From NCBI GenBank assembly GCA_031374115.1, contig JANMNO010000163.1:1-17074 (forward strand): DNA of 17,074 nucleotides. The letters run 5' to 3'. The notes beneath the pieces are model-generated. The model was not told the DNA's origin. It made no database searches and saw only the letters and a program-made list of their open reading frames with translations. The translations under genes and the position numbers were made by a program. Origin of the DNA: JAKFWF01 sp031374115. GTDB taxonomy: Bacteria > Pseudomonadota > Alphaproteobacteria > Rhizobiales > Hyphomicrobiaceae. Of this stretch, positions 8,085 through 15,253 are shown one piece after another (positions within the stretch are counted from its first letter, which is position 1; the number at the start of each line of letters is the position of its first letter).

Positions 8085-9437
8085 TCATTGATCCATCCGC
8101 GTGTCGTCGGCGTGTCTGCGATAGGGAGCTTTTATGGTCCTGCCGGGCGCTTGCGCTGTATTAACGGCATGACCCGGCAGCCTCGTGCTATCGCATATCA
8201 AGAGCTGATGCTCGGTCTTCCGCACCGGAACGGCACGTCGCAGTCGCCGGGCATTGCTGCGAGTGTCCGAAGTGTCTTGTTCAGGACGGCTTGCTTGATA
8301 TGCAGAATCCATTTCCGCAAGATAACGGTCAGCGGTTTGCGCCCATGTCATCGATCGGCTCGCCGCGTAAGCCCGCTCGCGCATGGCATGGCGGCGGTCA
8401 TCGTTGGTCAAAAGTCCGGTGATGGCTGAGCCGATCGCGTTGGCATCGCCGAACGGAACCAGAATGCCGCGCCCATCGGCAAGCAACTCCGTGGCGTGCC
8501 AGTAGGGCGTCGAGATCACGGCCTTACCGAGCCCGAAACTGTAGGCTAGGGTGCCCGAAGTCATCTGAGCTTCGTTGAGATAAGGCGTCACATAGAGATC
8601 GCACATCGAGATGAATTCGAGCAAAGTCGGCTGGTCGACGAACTGGTTGATGAAAACAACGTGGTCAGCGACGCCGAGATCCCGGGCCCGAGCTGTCAGG
8701 TGATCCCGATAGGCTTCGCCCTGATCACGCACCAGATTGGGATGCGTCGCTCCGAGAATGACATAAACGGCATTCGGGCAGGACCTGATAATTCCCGGCA
8801 TGGCGTCGATCACCGCCTCGATACCCTTGCTCGGCGACAAGAGTCCGAATGTCAGGATGACGGTTTTCTCGCTAAAGCCGAGTTTGGCCTTGGCGCGATC
8901 TGGCTCGTGGAAGGGAAAATCAGGAATGCCATGGGGAATGACCACTATTTTTTTGGCTGGAACGTCATGTACGGACTGCAACAGCTCACGGCCCTTGTCC
9001 GCCATGACAACGAGCGTTGCCGAAGCATCGACAATGCGGCGCATGACGGAGCGCTGAGCAAGTGTCGGTTTCTGAAGGACCGTATGCAGTGTGGTCACCA
9101 TCGGCATATCGAGCCGCGACAACAGCTCGATGATGTTGCCACCGGCTTCGCCGCCGAAGATCCCATATTCGTGCTGCAGCGATACGACGTCGAACCGTCG
9201 GGAGTTCAAAAACTCAGCCGCCCGAACGTAGTCTCCGATGATGCTCTCGCGAACAAGGACACGCACCGATTCAGGATACTCTTGGACGCTTCCCTGGTCG
9301 GTCATGGCAACGACGCACGTTTCCAGCTCCGGACGAGCTGTCGCGACTGCCCGATGCAGATCATGCGTGAAGGTCGCTATGCCGCAACGGCGCGGAAGAT
9401 GGTTTCCGATGAACGCCACGCGCTGGACAGGTTTCAT
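8085..9437 (-). CDS. GT4 family glycosyltransferase
   Basis: The enzyme has 450 residues and a GT-B fold. Its ATG (9437-9435) overlaps the manA stop in an ATGA. The N-terminal half opens with FIGNHLPRRCGIATFTHDL (10-28), a glycine-rich acceptor-side loop typical of this GT4 subgroup, followed by SLQHEYGIFGGEAGG (86-100). The C-terminal half has VIPHGIPDF (166-174), LTFGLLSPSKGIE (195-207), the donor-site region LYVTPYLNEAQMTSGTLAYS (281-300) and GRGILVPFGD (322-331). Family members transfer sugars from nucleotide donors, often GDP-mannose. The link to manA makes a mannosyl donor plausible but not proven. Residues from about 380 to 450 form a basic, unstructured extension beyond the normal GT4 end. 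No membrane helix; probably cytoplasmic or peripheral. Confidence 0.9.
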   Translation of the reverse strand: MKPVQRVAFIGNHLPRRCGIATFTHDLHRAVATARPELETCVVAMTDQGSVQEYPESVRVLVRESIIGDYVRAAEFLNSRRFDVVSLQHEYGIFGGEAGGNIIELLSRLDMPMVTTLHTVLQKPTLAQRSVMRRIVDASATLVVMADKGRELLQSVHDVPAKKIVVIPHGIPDFPFHEPDRAKAKLGFSEKTVILTFGLLSPSKGIEAVIDAMPGIIRSCPNAVYVILGATHPNLVRDQGEAYRDHLTARARDLGVADHVVFINQFVDQPTLLEFISMCDLYVTPYLNEAQMTSGTLAYSFGLGKAVISTPYWHATELLADGRGILVPFGDANAIGSAITGLLTNDDRRHAMRERAYAASRSMTWAQTADRYLAEMDSAYQASRPEQDTSDTRSNARRLRRAVPVRKTEHQLLICDSTRLPGHAVNTAQAPGRTIKAPYRRHADDTRMDQ

Positions 9438-10396
9438 AGACAGGTACCTCTGTGGACAGGGGACGACTTTAGTTGCGCAATAAACGGCGACGGCTCAGGT
9501 GCCGGTGGATTTAGAACGGCCGTGGGTCGGCAATTGTTCACGCGCTGAAGAAGTTCGACGACCGGGCCGCCTGCAGCCACATAGGCCACAAGTGCGACGA
9601 GCCCGTTCGCCCCCACTCCTAGGTCCACCCGATCCGCCTCGACGAACAGGGCTTCGCCTGCAACGATCGAAAAAGTGCCCGCGCTCGCGCCGCCAGCGAC
9701 TATGAGTATCCAGGTTTCCTGTTTCGCGTGTAAACTCCACGAACTGTCTGGCGGCAGCTCTATGCGCTCAAAGACGAAGTGCGGATTGTCGACGAGCACG
9801 GAACGCTCGTTGGTCAGCTGGTCCGGCCACAATTGCAATTCGGTCGGTCCTTTATTCACCGCGGCCAATGCGCTTTCAACGTGAAGCTCACGGTTCCGGC
9901 CGTAGTCGAACAGTCGAAATGTCGTTTCGCTGCGCTGTTGGATTTCAGCGATCACTAGGCCCGCACCGATGGCATGGATCGTTCCGGCCGGCACGACGAT
10001 GACATCACCCGGTGCCACTGCACGCCAAGCGACGCGATCGGCGATCGAACCATCAAGGATGGAAGCACGCAGTTGCAGCGGGGTCATTGATTGCTTCAAC
10101 CCCAATGCCACAGCTGCGCCGGGATCTGCGCAAAGGATGTACCACGCTTCCGTCTTGCCGTTAGGCAGCCCCATCGCGTGAGCAGCGTCATCGTCCGGAT
10201 GCACTTGAATGGACAAGGGCTGACTCGTCAGCAGTACTTTCAGCAGCAGCGAAGACCCCGAGCCCGTGAGGTTGGGTCGCTCATAGGAGATTTCTCCAAT
10301 CAAAAGGCCTTCGTTCGTTGCTCTACTCCAAGGACGCACGTCAGCTACTCCCCACGGCTTCGGCACCGTGTGCGCGCGGGCGAGTTCCATCGTCAT
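9434..10396 (-). CDS. manA: Class I mannose-6-phosphate isomerase
   Basis: The protein has 320 residues. It interconverts fructose-6-phosphate and mannose-6-phosphate in the cytoplasm, feeding GDP-mannose synthesis or returning mannose to glycolysis. The cupin metal site is visible: QVHPDD (64-69), GKTEAWYIL (80-88) and GTIHAIGAG (138-146), giving Gln64, His66, Glu83 and His141 as the zinc ligands known for the family. The substrate-side segment EIQQRSETTFRLFDYGR (151-167) is also intact. The length is that of the short class I type (Bacillus-like), not the roughly 390-residue enteric enzyme. The ATG at 10396 has AGGA seven bases upstream; ATG 10390 is an alternative. It is the first gene of the four-gene operon and overlaps the glycosyltransferase gene by four bases. 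Confidence 0.93.
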   Translation of the reverse strand: MTMELARAHTVPKPWGVADVRPWSRATNEGLLIGEISYERPNLTGSGSSLLLKVLLTSQPLSIQVHPDDDAAHAMGLPNGKTEAWYILCADPGAAVALGLKQSMTPLQLRASILDGSIADRVAWRAVAPGDVIVVPAGTIHAIGAGLVIAEIQQRSETTFRLFDYGRNRELHVESALAAVNKGPTELQLWPDQLTNERSVLVDNPHFVFERIELPPDSSWSLHAKQETWILIVAGGASAGTFSIVAGEALFVEADRVDLGVGANGLVALVAYVAAGGPVVELLQRVNNCRPTAVLNPPAPEPSPFIAQLKSSPVHRGTCL

Positions 10397-10493
10397 GGTT
10401 GTGTCCTGGCTCCTAGTCGTTCGATCGTCACGCGGTCACAGCCTCCCATCCGGCGTTACTCAACAAATTAGACGTGTGCGCTGCAGCAATACC

Positions 10494-10530
10494 CCCCGGA
10501 AACTACGCAGACATACGCGAGGTTCCGGGG
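10494..10530. repeat. Imperfect inverted repeat upstream of manA
   Basis: CCCCGGAAAC (10494-10503) pairs with GGTTCCGGGG (10521-10530) with one mismatch and a 17-base loop. It lies about 100 bases upstream of manA, in the roughly 275-base gap that should contain the operon promoter. It could be a regulator site, a terminator of lost upstream DNA or a 5' leader structure. No clear -35/-10 pair was found, and nothing else is recognisable in 10397-10672. Confidence 0.35.
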
Positions 10531-10672
10531 CCATCGTCATTGCATGGCTCGGAAGGAGCTATCCGTTCGTGCAGCTGCCCGCAGCAACGGGCTCCGTTCA
10601 AGAATCCGACCCAAGACGCGAGGCAGCGCCGGAAACTTGGCTGCAAGCCTTCGTTGTAGAATCCGACGACTT

Positions 10673-10753
10673 TTTCAGGCACTGCATGAGGCGGGCGTCG
10701 AGCCCGACTGGCTCATTGGCACCTCGATTGGCGCTATCAATGCCAGCTTTATA
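10673..10753 (+). pseudogene. Patatin-like phospholipase fragment
   Basis: About 27 residues, from LFQALHEAGVEPDWLIGTSI through GAINASFI, match the region of bacterial patatin-like phospholipases around the catalytic serine; GTSIG is the GXSXG motif. The preceding glycine-rich oxyanion loop (usually GGGALGAYQ) is absent. The match stops at about 10750, where the DUF305 gene on the other strand ends. The remaining 200-300 residues of a patatin are missing. It has no credible start and is a relic of a deleted gene. Confidence 0.7.
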
Positions 10754-11156
10754 ATCCTTTTTTCTTCAGCCATGTGTCGATTGCGGCGATCTCCTTTTCT
10801 TGAGCCGCGACAATTTCCTGTGCAAGCTTTTTCGACTCGGCGTCTTTTCCATTGGCAAGCACGACTTTCGCCATGTCTATGGCGGCCTGGTGATGGGGTC
10901 GCATTTGCTTCATAAAATCAACGTCGGCATCACCCGAGAACTTCGGCATCGACTGCATGGCCTTCATCATTGCCGCCTTGTAGGCGCCAGTGGCAGCGGA
11001 ATCAGTGGGGTCTGGCATCATCATTTTCATATCTGCGCCCATCCCCATCATGCCCTTGCCCTTCATGTCCATGCCGGGCATGGGCATTGATTGTTGGGCT
11101 ACGGCGGTACCTGCGATAATCAATAGGGCGGCAGTTACGAGGGTGGCGCGTTTCAT
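10749..11156 (-). CDS. DUF305 secreted metal-binding protein, Met-rich
   Basis: The 135-residue precursor has a signal peptide (1-20, ending in TAVA before QQSMP). The start ATG at 11156-11154 has AGGAG five bases upstream. Residues 24-47 are a Met/Gly stretch (MPMPGMDMKGKGMMGMGADM), a typical soft-metal (Cu(I)/Ag(I)) binding composition. The DUF305 domain follows with FMKQMRPHHQAAIDMAKVVL (81-100); the HH pair at 88-89 is the conserved ligand site shared with the CopM-type copper proteins. It is expected to be periplasmic and to bind or buffer copper. It lies downstream of copA and its coupled membrane gene on the same strand, after a 206-base gap. Its stop codon coincides with the break point of the patatin fragment. 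Confidence 0.9.
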   Translation of the reverse strand: MKRATLVTAALLIIAGTAVAQQSMPMPGMDMKGKGMMGMGADMKMMMPDPTDSAATGAYKAAMMKAMQSMPKFSGDADVDFMKQMRPHHQAAIDMAKVVLANGKDAESKKLAQEIVAAQEKEIAAIDTWLKKKGL

Positions 11157-11362
11157 ATCAACTCCTAGGGTTTGAAGCTTAAGCGAAGCGGCGATTGGTG
11201 GCGCATGTCACATTCTCCATGGCCTTGGCGCACTGAGGTACGCAGAAGTTGCGGGCTAGCGGCGATCGTCGCAGCCCTCAAGCATTCTGGCCAACCATTG
11301 GGTAGAGTCTGTCACTTGAATAAACACAAATGGCTCCAGATGGTTCCGGGACCAATTGACCA

Positions 11363-11821
11363 TTAGGTCGAGCGGCATGAGCCGTGTGCTGCACAAAGCG
11401 CTAGTGTAGGCACGACAACCCACTGAAGAAGCGGAGCTAGGCCAGTCCCCAATACTGGCAACGTCGGCATGAGGTCACTGTAGGCCCAACTTTGGCGCAC
11501 GGTTGTGTTCAACCACTCCAAGTAAATGGTCAGTGCGATACCGATGATGAGCGTTACTGCGAACACTGGTCGACGCTGCTCACCTGGCCAGTTTCTATTT
11601 CCGACCAAAAGTAGCGCAACTGCGAGCGAGGTGGCCGCGATGATCATGTCGCCACCCGTGCAATGCACGACAGCAAAAATGATTTCGCCCGCCGTCCCTG
11701 TGCGCCAAATTGTGTACAGCGGCAACTGAACCACTTCCCAAAGCAGGTTCAGCACTGCGGATACGGCGAGGTAAACGGCAACCCGTTGTGCGCGACCACG
11801 CAGTAACTGGGCGCCCCTCAC
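11363..11821 (-). CDS. Four-helix membrane protein translationally coupled to copA
   Basis: I place the start at the GTG 11821-11819, which overlaps the copA stop as GTGA; extension further upstream would only read copA in another frame. This gives 152 residues with four hydrophobic helices at about 14-33, 49-74, 86-103 and 120-143. Polar residues in or near helices may matter for metal or substrate: Glu29 (LLWEVVQLPLYTIW), His53-Cys54 with Asp58 (VVHCTGGDM) and Glu102 (TIYLEWLN). I do not know a named family. The coupling to copA argues for a role in copper handling or in assembly of the ATPase, but that is inference. The C-terminus (CAAHGSCRST) has two Cys and one His. Confidence 0.75.
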   Translation of the reverse strand: MRGAQLLRGRAQRVAVYLAVSAVLNLLWEVVQLPLYTIWRTGTAGEIIFAVVHCTGGDMIIAATSLAVALLLVGNRNWPGEQRRPVFAVTLIIGIALTIYLEWLNTTVRQSWAYSDLMPTLPVLGTGLAPLLQWVVVPTLALCAAHGSCRST

Positions 11822-14199
11822 AGCTTCACGGTTCTGAGCCGCAGCGCATTGCCGATCACGCTCACCGAAGAAAGCGCCATGGCCGCAGCCGCGACCATCG
11901 GCGAGAGCGTCACGCCGAGCCACGGGTAGAGGACGCCGGCCGCGATGGGAACTCCCGCCGCATTATAGATGAACGCGAAGAACAGGTTTTGGCGAATGTT
12001 GGTCATCGTGGCCGCCGATAGCGCTCTAGCCTTTGCGATCCCCATAAGATCACCCTTGATCAGTGTGACCCCCGCGCTTTGGATCGCGACATCGGTCCCG
12101 GTTCCCATTGCAATGCCGACGTCGGCGCTGGCGAGGGCTGGTGCATCGTTCACACCGTCGCCGGCCATTGCAACGATTCGCCCTTCGGACTTAAGCCGCG
12201 CGATGATGCTGGCTTTCTGGTCAGGCAGCACATCGGCTTCGACATCGGCAATGCCGAGCTTGGCCGCGACGGCCCGAGCCGTCGTCGCGTTGTCCCCAGT
12301 CAGCATCACGATCCGCAAACCACTTGAGCGCAGCGCCGCGATCGCGGCCGGTGTCGAGGCTTTGATCGGATCTGCGATTGCAATTACACCGATAGCTTTG
12401 CCGTCAGAAGCGACAAAGATTGCGGTGGCTCCATCTTGCCGCAGCTTATCCGCCTCGACGCCGAGCTTAAGCAGCGTGACGCCGGTATCCGCCATGATCC
12501 GTGCATTACCGACCACGATGCGGCGACCATCGATCAAGCCGCTAATGCCCTTGCCGACGGGCGCGTCGAAATCGGTCGTGGCGGTTAATTTTAGGCCGCG
12601 CTCTTTCGCAGCAGCAACCAGTGCTGCACCGAGCGGATGTTGGCTGTTGACCTCAAGACTGGCAGCGAGTGCCAACAGCTCCGCCTCGTCCACACCCAGC
12701 GCCGGTCGCAGCGCGACAACCATGGGGCGGCCCTCCGTGAGGGTGCCGGTCTTGTCGATCACGATGGTGTCGACCTTCTCGAACCGCTCCAGCGCCTCGG
12801 CATTGCGCACCAGGATGCCTGATTGGGCAGCCCGGCCGACGCCCACCATGATCGACATGGGCGTTGCCAACCCAAGGGCACAAGGACAGGCGATGATCAA
12901 CACAGAGACGGCCGCAATCAATGCGTAGGCAAATTGCGGTGTCGGCCCCCAGATCATCCAGGCGGCGAATGCCAAGGCTGCGGCCGCGATGACCAACGGC
13001 ACGAACCAGCCGGAAACCTGATCGGCCAAGCGCTGAATGGGGGCACGGCTGCGCTGCGCATCCGAGACCATCTGAACGATCTTGGCGAGCAGGGTGTCGC
13101 GGCCGACCTTGCCCGCGCGCATCACGAAGCTGCCCGACTGGTTCATCGTGCCGCCGATGACGTCTCCATCTTTTTCTTTGGTGACGGGCATTGATTCACC
13201 CGTGACCATCGATTCGTCCACCGCGCTGCGGCCCTCGATGATGGTACCATCGACCGGCACGCTCTCGCCGGGCCGCACGCGCAACCTATCACCGACAACG
13301 ACGGCATCGAGGCTTACGTCTTCGTCCGCACCGTCGGCCTTTATGCGGCGGGCCGACTTTGGGGCGAGATTGAGCAAGGCGCGGACGGCGCCACTCGTTT
13401 GCTCACGCGCACGCAGCTCAAGCACCTGGCCGAGCAGCACCAACACCGTGATCACGGCGGCGGCCTCAAAGTAAACCGGCACGGCACCATCAGCCGACCT
13501 CATGCCCGCCGGAAATGCACCCGGCAGTACGGTGCCGACGACGCTGTAAATCCAGGCGACGCCCGTTCCCATTGCGACGAGCGTGAACATATTGAGGTTG
13601 CGGGTCTGGAGCGACGCCCAACCGCGCTCAAAAAACGGCCAGCCCGCCCACAGCACAACCGGTGTCGCCAGCACGAGCTGCGCCCAGTTCGAGGTTCGCT
13701 GGCCAATCCATTGGTGGAGCCCTGACACGTGGCCGCCCATTTCCAAAGCAAGAACGGGCAGCGCCAATGCCAGACCAATCCAGAACCGCCGCGTCATATC
13801 GACAAGTTCAGCGTTTGGCGGCGCGTCGGCTGTAACCAGTTCTGGCTCCAGCGCCATGCCGCAGATCGGGCAAGAGCCTGGGCCGACTTGGCGGATTTCC
13901 AGGTGCATGGGGCACGTGTAGATGGCACCTTCGATCACCGGTTTGGGCGCGCGGGTCTCGGGTTCAAGGTATTTTGCCGGATCATTTGAGAATTTGGTGC
14001 GGCAACCTGCGGAGCAGAAATAGTAAGGATGGCCTGCATGCTCGGCTGTGTGTTTGGCCGTCGCGATTGTGACGGTCATACCGCACACGGGGTCTGTCGC
14101 TTTGGTGGCGGGGTCGAATGCTGCGCCTTGGGCCTTGCTGGTTTCATTGGCGCAGCATTCGCCCGATGGGCCGGCAGTCATCGTCGTATGTTCGGCCAT
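11818..14199 (-). CDS. copA: Copper-translocating P1B-type ATPase with YHS and heavy-metal-binding N-terminal domains
   Basis: This inner-membrane Cu(I) exporter has 793 residues from the ATG at 14199-14197, which has GAGG nine bases upstream; the in-frame ATG at 14208 touches that site. The N-terminus has no classical HMA (GMxCxxC) domain. Instead it carries CC at 15-16, a YHS-type module (DPVCGMTV at 36-43, YYFCSAGC at 59-66) and a heavy-metal-binding module (YTCPMH at 94-99, CPICGMALEP at 110-119). The ATPase core is intact: TGES (333-336), the transmembrane copper site CPC (438-440), DKTGT (482-486; phosphorylated Asp482), HP (521-522), TGDN (634-637) and GDGVNDAP (680-687). The last helices hold the YN (745-746) and MALSS (774-778) copper ligands, so a PIB-1 (Cu+) type. 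Eight membrane helices are expected. It diverges from csoR across two CsoR-like operators, so copper induction is likely. Confidence 0.96.
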   Translation of the reverse strand: MAEHTTMTAGPSGECCANETSKAQGAAFDPATKATDPVCGMTVTIATAKHTAEHAGHPYYFCSAGCRTKFSNDPAKYLEPETRAPKPVIEGAIYTCPMHLEIRQVGPGSCPICGMALEPELVTADAPPNAELVDMTRRFWIGLALALPVLALEMGGHVSGLHQWIGQRTSNWAQLVLATPVVLWAGWPFFERGWASLQTRNLNMFTLVAMGTGVAWIYSVVGTVLPGAFPAGMRSADGAVPVYFEAAAVITVLVLLGQVLELRAREQTSGAVRALLNLAPKSARRIKADGADEDVSLDAVVVGDRLRVRPGESVPVDGTIIEGRSAVDESMVTGESMPVTKEKDGDVIGGTMNQSGSFVMRAGKVGRDTLLAKIVQMVSDAQRSRAPIQRLADQVSGWFVPLVIAAAALAFAAWMIWGPTPQFAYALIAAVSVLIIACPCALGLATPMSIMVGVGRAAQSGILVRNAEALERFEKVDTIVIDKTGTLTEGRPMVVALRPALGVDEAELLALAASLEVNSQHPLGAALVAAAKERGLKLTATTDFDAPVGKGISGLIDGRRIVVGNARIMADTGVTLLKLGVEADKLRQDGATAIFVASDGKAIGVIAIADPIKASTPAAIAALRSSGLRIVMLTGDNATTARAVAAKLGIADVEADVLPDQKASIIARLKSEGRIVAMAGDGVNDAPALASADVGIAMGTGTDVAIQSAGVTLIKGDLMGIAKARALSAATMTNIRQNLFFAFIYNAAGVPIAAGVLYPWLGVTLSPMVAAAAMALSSVSVIGNALRLRTVKL

Positions 14200-14224
14200 C
14201 GGATACATCCTCGTCTGCAGGTGA

Positions 14225-14239
14225 TACCCATATAGGGTA
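14225..14239. promoter_or_regulatory. CsoR-type operator 1 (copA-proximal)
   Basis: TACCC-N5-GGGTA is an inverted repeat with an AT-rich centre, in the A/T-flanked G-tract style of CsoR/RcnR sites. It lies 25 bases upstream of the copA ATG and so probably overlaps the copA promoter or transcript start. The regulator gene is adjacent, which supports the assignment; binding is inference. Confidence 0.75.
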
Positions 14240-14247
14240 CCTGCGCA

Positions 14248-14276
14248 TTGACTGCTATACCCTTGTTGGGTATTTG
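14248..14276 (+). promoter_or_regulatory. Candidate csoR promoter overlapping operator 2
   Basis: TTGACT (14248-14253) and TATTTG (14271-14276), 17 bases apart, fit a sigma70-type promoter with a good -35 and a weak -10. Transcription would start around 14283, within a few bases of the csoR ATG at 14285, so the message may be nearly leaderless. No clear Shine-Dalgarno sequence precedes that ATG. Operator 2 lies between the two hexamers. Confidence 0.45.
14257..14273. promoter_or_regulatory. CsoR-type operator 2 (csoR-proximal)
   Basis: ATACCC-TTGTT-GGGTAT is a perfect six-base inverted repeat with a five-base spacer, ending 11 bases before the csoR ATG. Its centre is 33 bases from that of operator 1, about three helical turns, so both sites would face the same side of the DNA. 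This fits repression of both divergent units by CsoR, relieved by Cu(I). Confidence 0.8.
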
Positions 14277-14284
14277 AACGGCCT

Positions 14285-14560
14285 ATGCAAACAGAAACGA
14301 AGAAGTCCTGCCGCAAGCGGCTTAATCGGATAGAAGGCCAAGTACGGGGGCTCGCGCGCATGGTCGATGAAGATCGCTATTGCATCGATATCGTTACGCA
14401 GATCGCAGCTGTGCGGGCAGCGCTTCGTCGGGTTGAGGAGGTTGTCCTGCAAGATCACGTCGGTCATTGTATCCAGCATGCAATGACAAGCGGTGATACT
14501 GCGGAAAAAACCGAGAAAATTGCCGAACTTATGGAAGTTTTTTCACGCAGCAACCGCTGA
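14285..14560 (+). CDS. csoR: CsoR-family copper-sensing transcriptional repressor
   Basis: The protein has 91 residues, the normal size for this all-helical DUF156 (CsoR/RcnR) family. The N-terminal helix holds the conserved basic run RKRLNRIEGQVRGLARMV (10-27), used in DNA contact. The Cu(I) ligands of the CsoR branch are present in the expected spacing: Cys33 (RYCIDIVTQ), His58 and Cys62 (DHVGHC). The N-terminal His that marks Ni/Co-sensing RcnR is absent, so copper sensing is the best reading. It should act as a tetramer that releases DNA when it binds Cu(I). It is divergent from copA, with two operators between them. The LTXXQ gene follows after 38 bases, probably in the same transcript. 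Confidence 0.93.
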   Translation: MQTETKKSCRKRLNRIEGQVRGLARMVDEDRYCIDIVTQIAAVRAALRRVEEVVLQDHVGHCIQHAMTSGDTAEKTEKIAELMEVFSRSNR

Positions 14561-14598
14561 TCGCGCAACATCGCTACAACCTAAGACGAGACATCGCC

Positions 14599-15174
14599 AT
14601 GCGGACCGTAACAGCGGCGTTCATGCTCACACTTGCACTGGTGTGTAGTGAGAGTGCCCTTGCGCAACATACCACCCAGCATCAAAGTGACGGGCAAGCG
14701 GGCTCAAGCTATGCAGCGTTGGCGTCTCGAACCGTGAAAGCGCTTTCCGATGAGCAGATATCGGACTTGCGGGCGGCCAAAGGCATGGGTTTGGCGCTGG
14801 CTGCCGAGCTCAATGGATATCCAGGCCCGTTGCACGTATTGCAACTCGCTGATCAGTTGAGTCTGACACCGTCACAGCGCGCTGAAATGCAGCGCCAAGT
14901 CGACGATATGAAGCGTGACGCACGTGCGCTCGGGGAAGAGGTGATCGCCCTTGAAACGGAGCTCGATCGCCAGTTCTCATCGCGAACGATCACGCCAGCA
15001 AGCCTGGACGATGTCACCGGCCGGATCGGTCAGAAGCAGGCAGCGCTGCGCTCAGCGCACCTCAAGTATCATCTGTCGACGGTGAATACGCTGGGTCCCG
15101 ATCAGGTCGAACACTATAACGGACTGCGCGGATACAATGGCACCCAAGAAGGCCACAGCAGAGTGAAGCCGTGA
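14599..15174 (+). CDS. Periplasmic Spy/CpxP-like (LTXXQ) heavy-metal resistance protein
   Basis: The 191-residue precursor has a signal peptide (1-22, cleavage after ALA before QHTTQHQ). The mature N-terminus is His/Gln-rich, then the chain is helical. LSLTPSQRAEMQRQVDDMKR (87-106) carries the LTXXQ-type motif of the CpxP/Spy/metal-resistance group. A second helix pair follows around residues 115-165 (DDVTGRIGQKQAALRSAHLK) before HLSTVNTLGPDQVEHYNGLR. Such proteins form curved helical dimers in the periplasm and act as chaperones or metal-stress sensors. It sits between csoR and a DUF411 gene, so copper-stress protection is the likely job. The ribosome site upstream of ATG 14599 is weak (GACGAGA). 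Confidence 0.8.
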   Translation: MRTVTAAFMLTLALVCSESALAQHTTQHQSDGQAGSSYAALASRTVKALSDEQISDLRAAKGMGLALAAELNGYPGPLHVLQLADQLSLTPSQRAEMQRQVDDMKRDARALGEEVIALETELDRQFSSRTITPASLDDVTGRIGQKQAALRSAHLKYHLSTVNTLGPDQVEHYNGLRGYNGTQEGHSRVKP

Positions 15175-15253
15175 TTTCTGCCTATCCTGGTTCGAACCCG
15201 CGAAGACTTTATGGTCCGAATGGTGCCCACTCGACGATATCGGAGAGCTACTG

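Noticed and set aside
8661..9548. Open frame opposite the GT4 gene (295 codons)
   Set aside because: It starts inside and crosses the GT4/manA junction on the wrong strand with no family signal.
11969..12928. Long open frame opposite copA (319 codons)
   Set aside because: It is antisense to the strongly conserved ATPase core; its Ala/Ser/Pro-rich translation is a GC-codon shadow.
14200..14361. Upstream extension of copA
   Set aside because: It would run through both CsoR operators and into csoR; the start at 14199 has a ribosome site.
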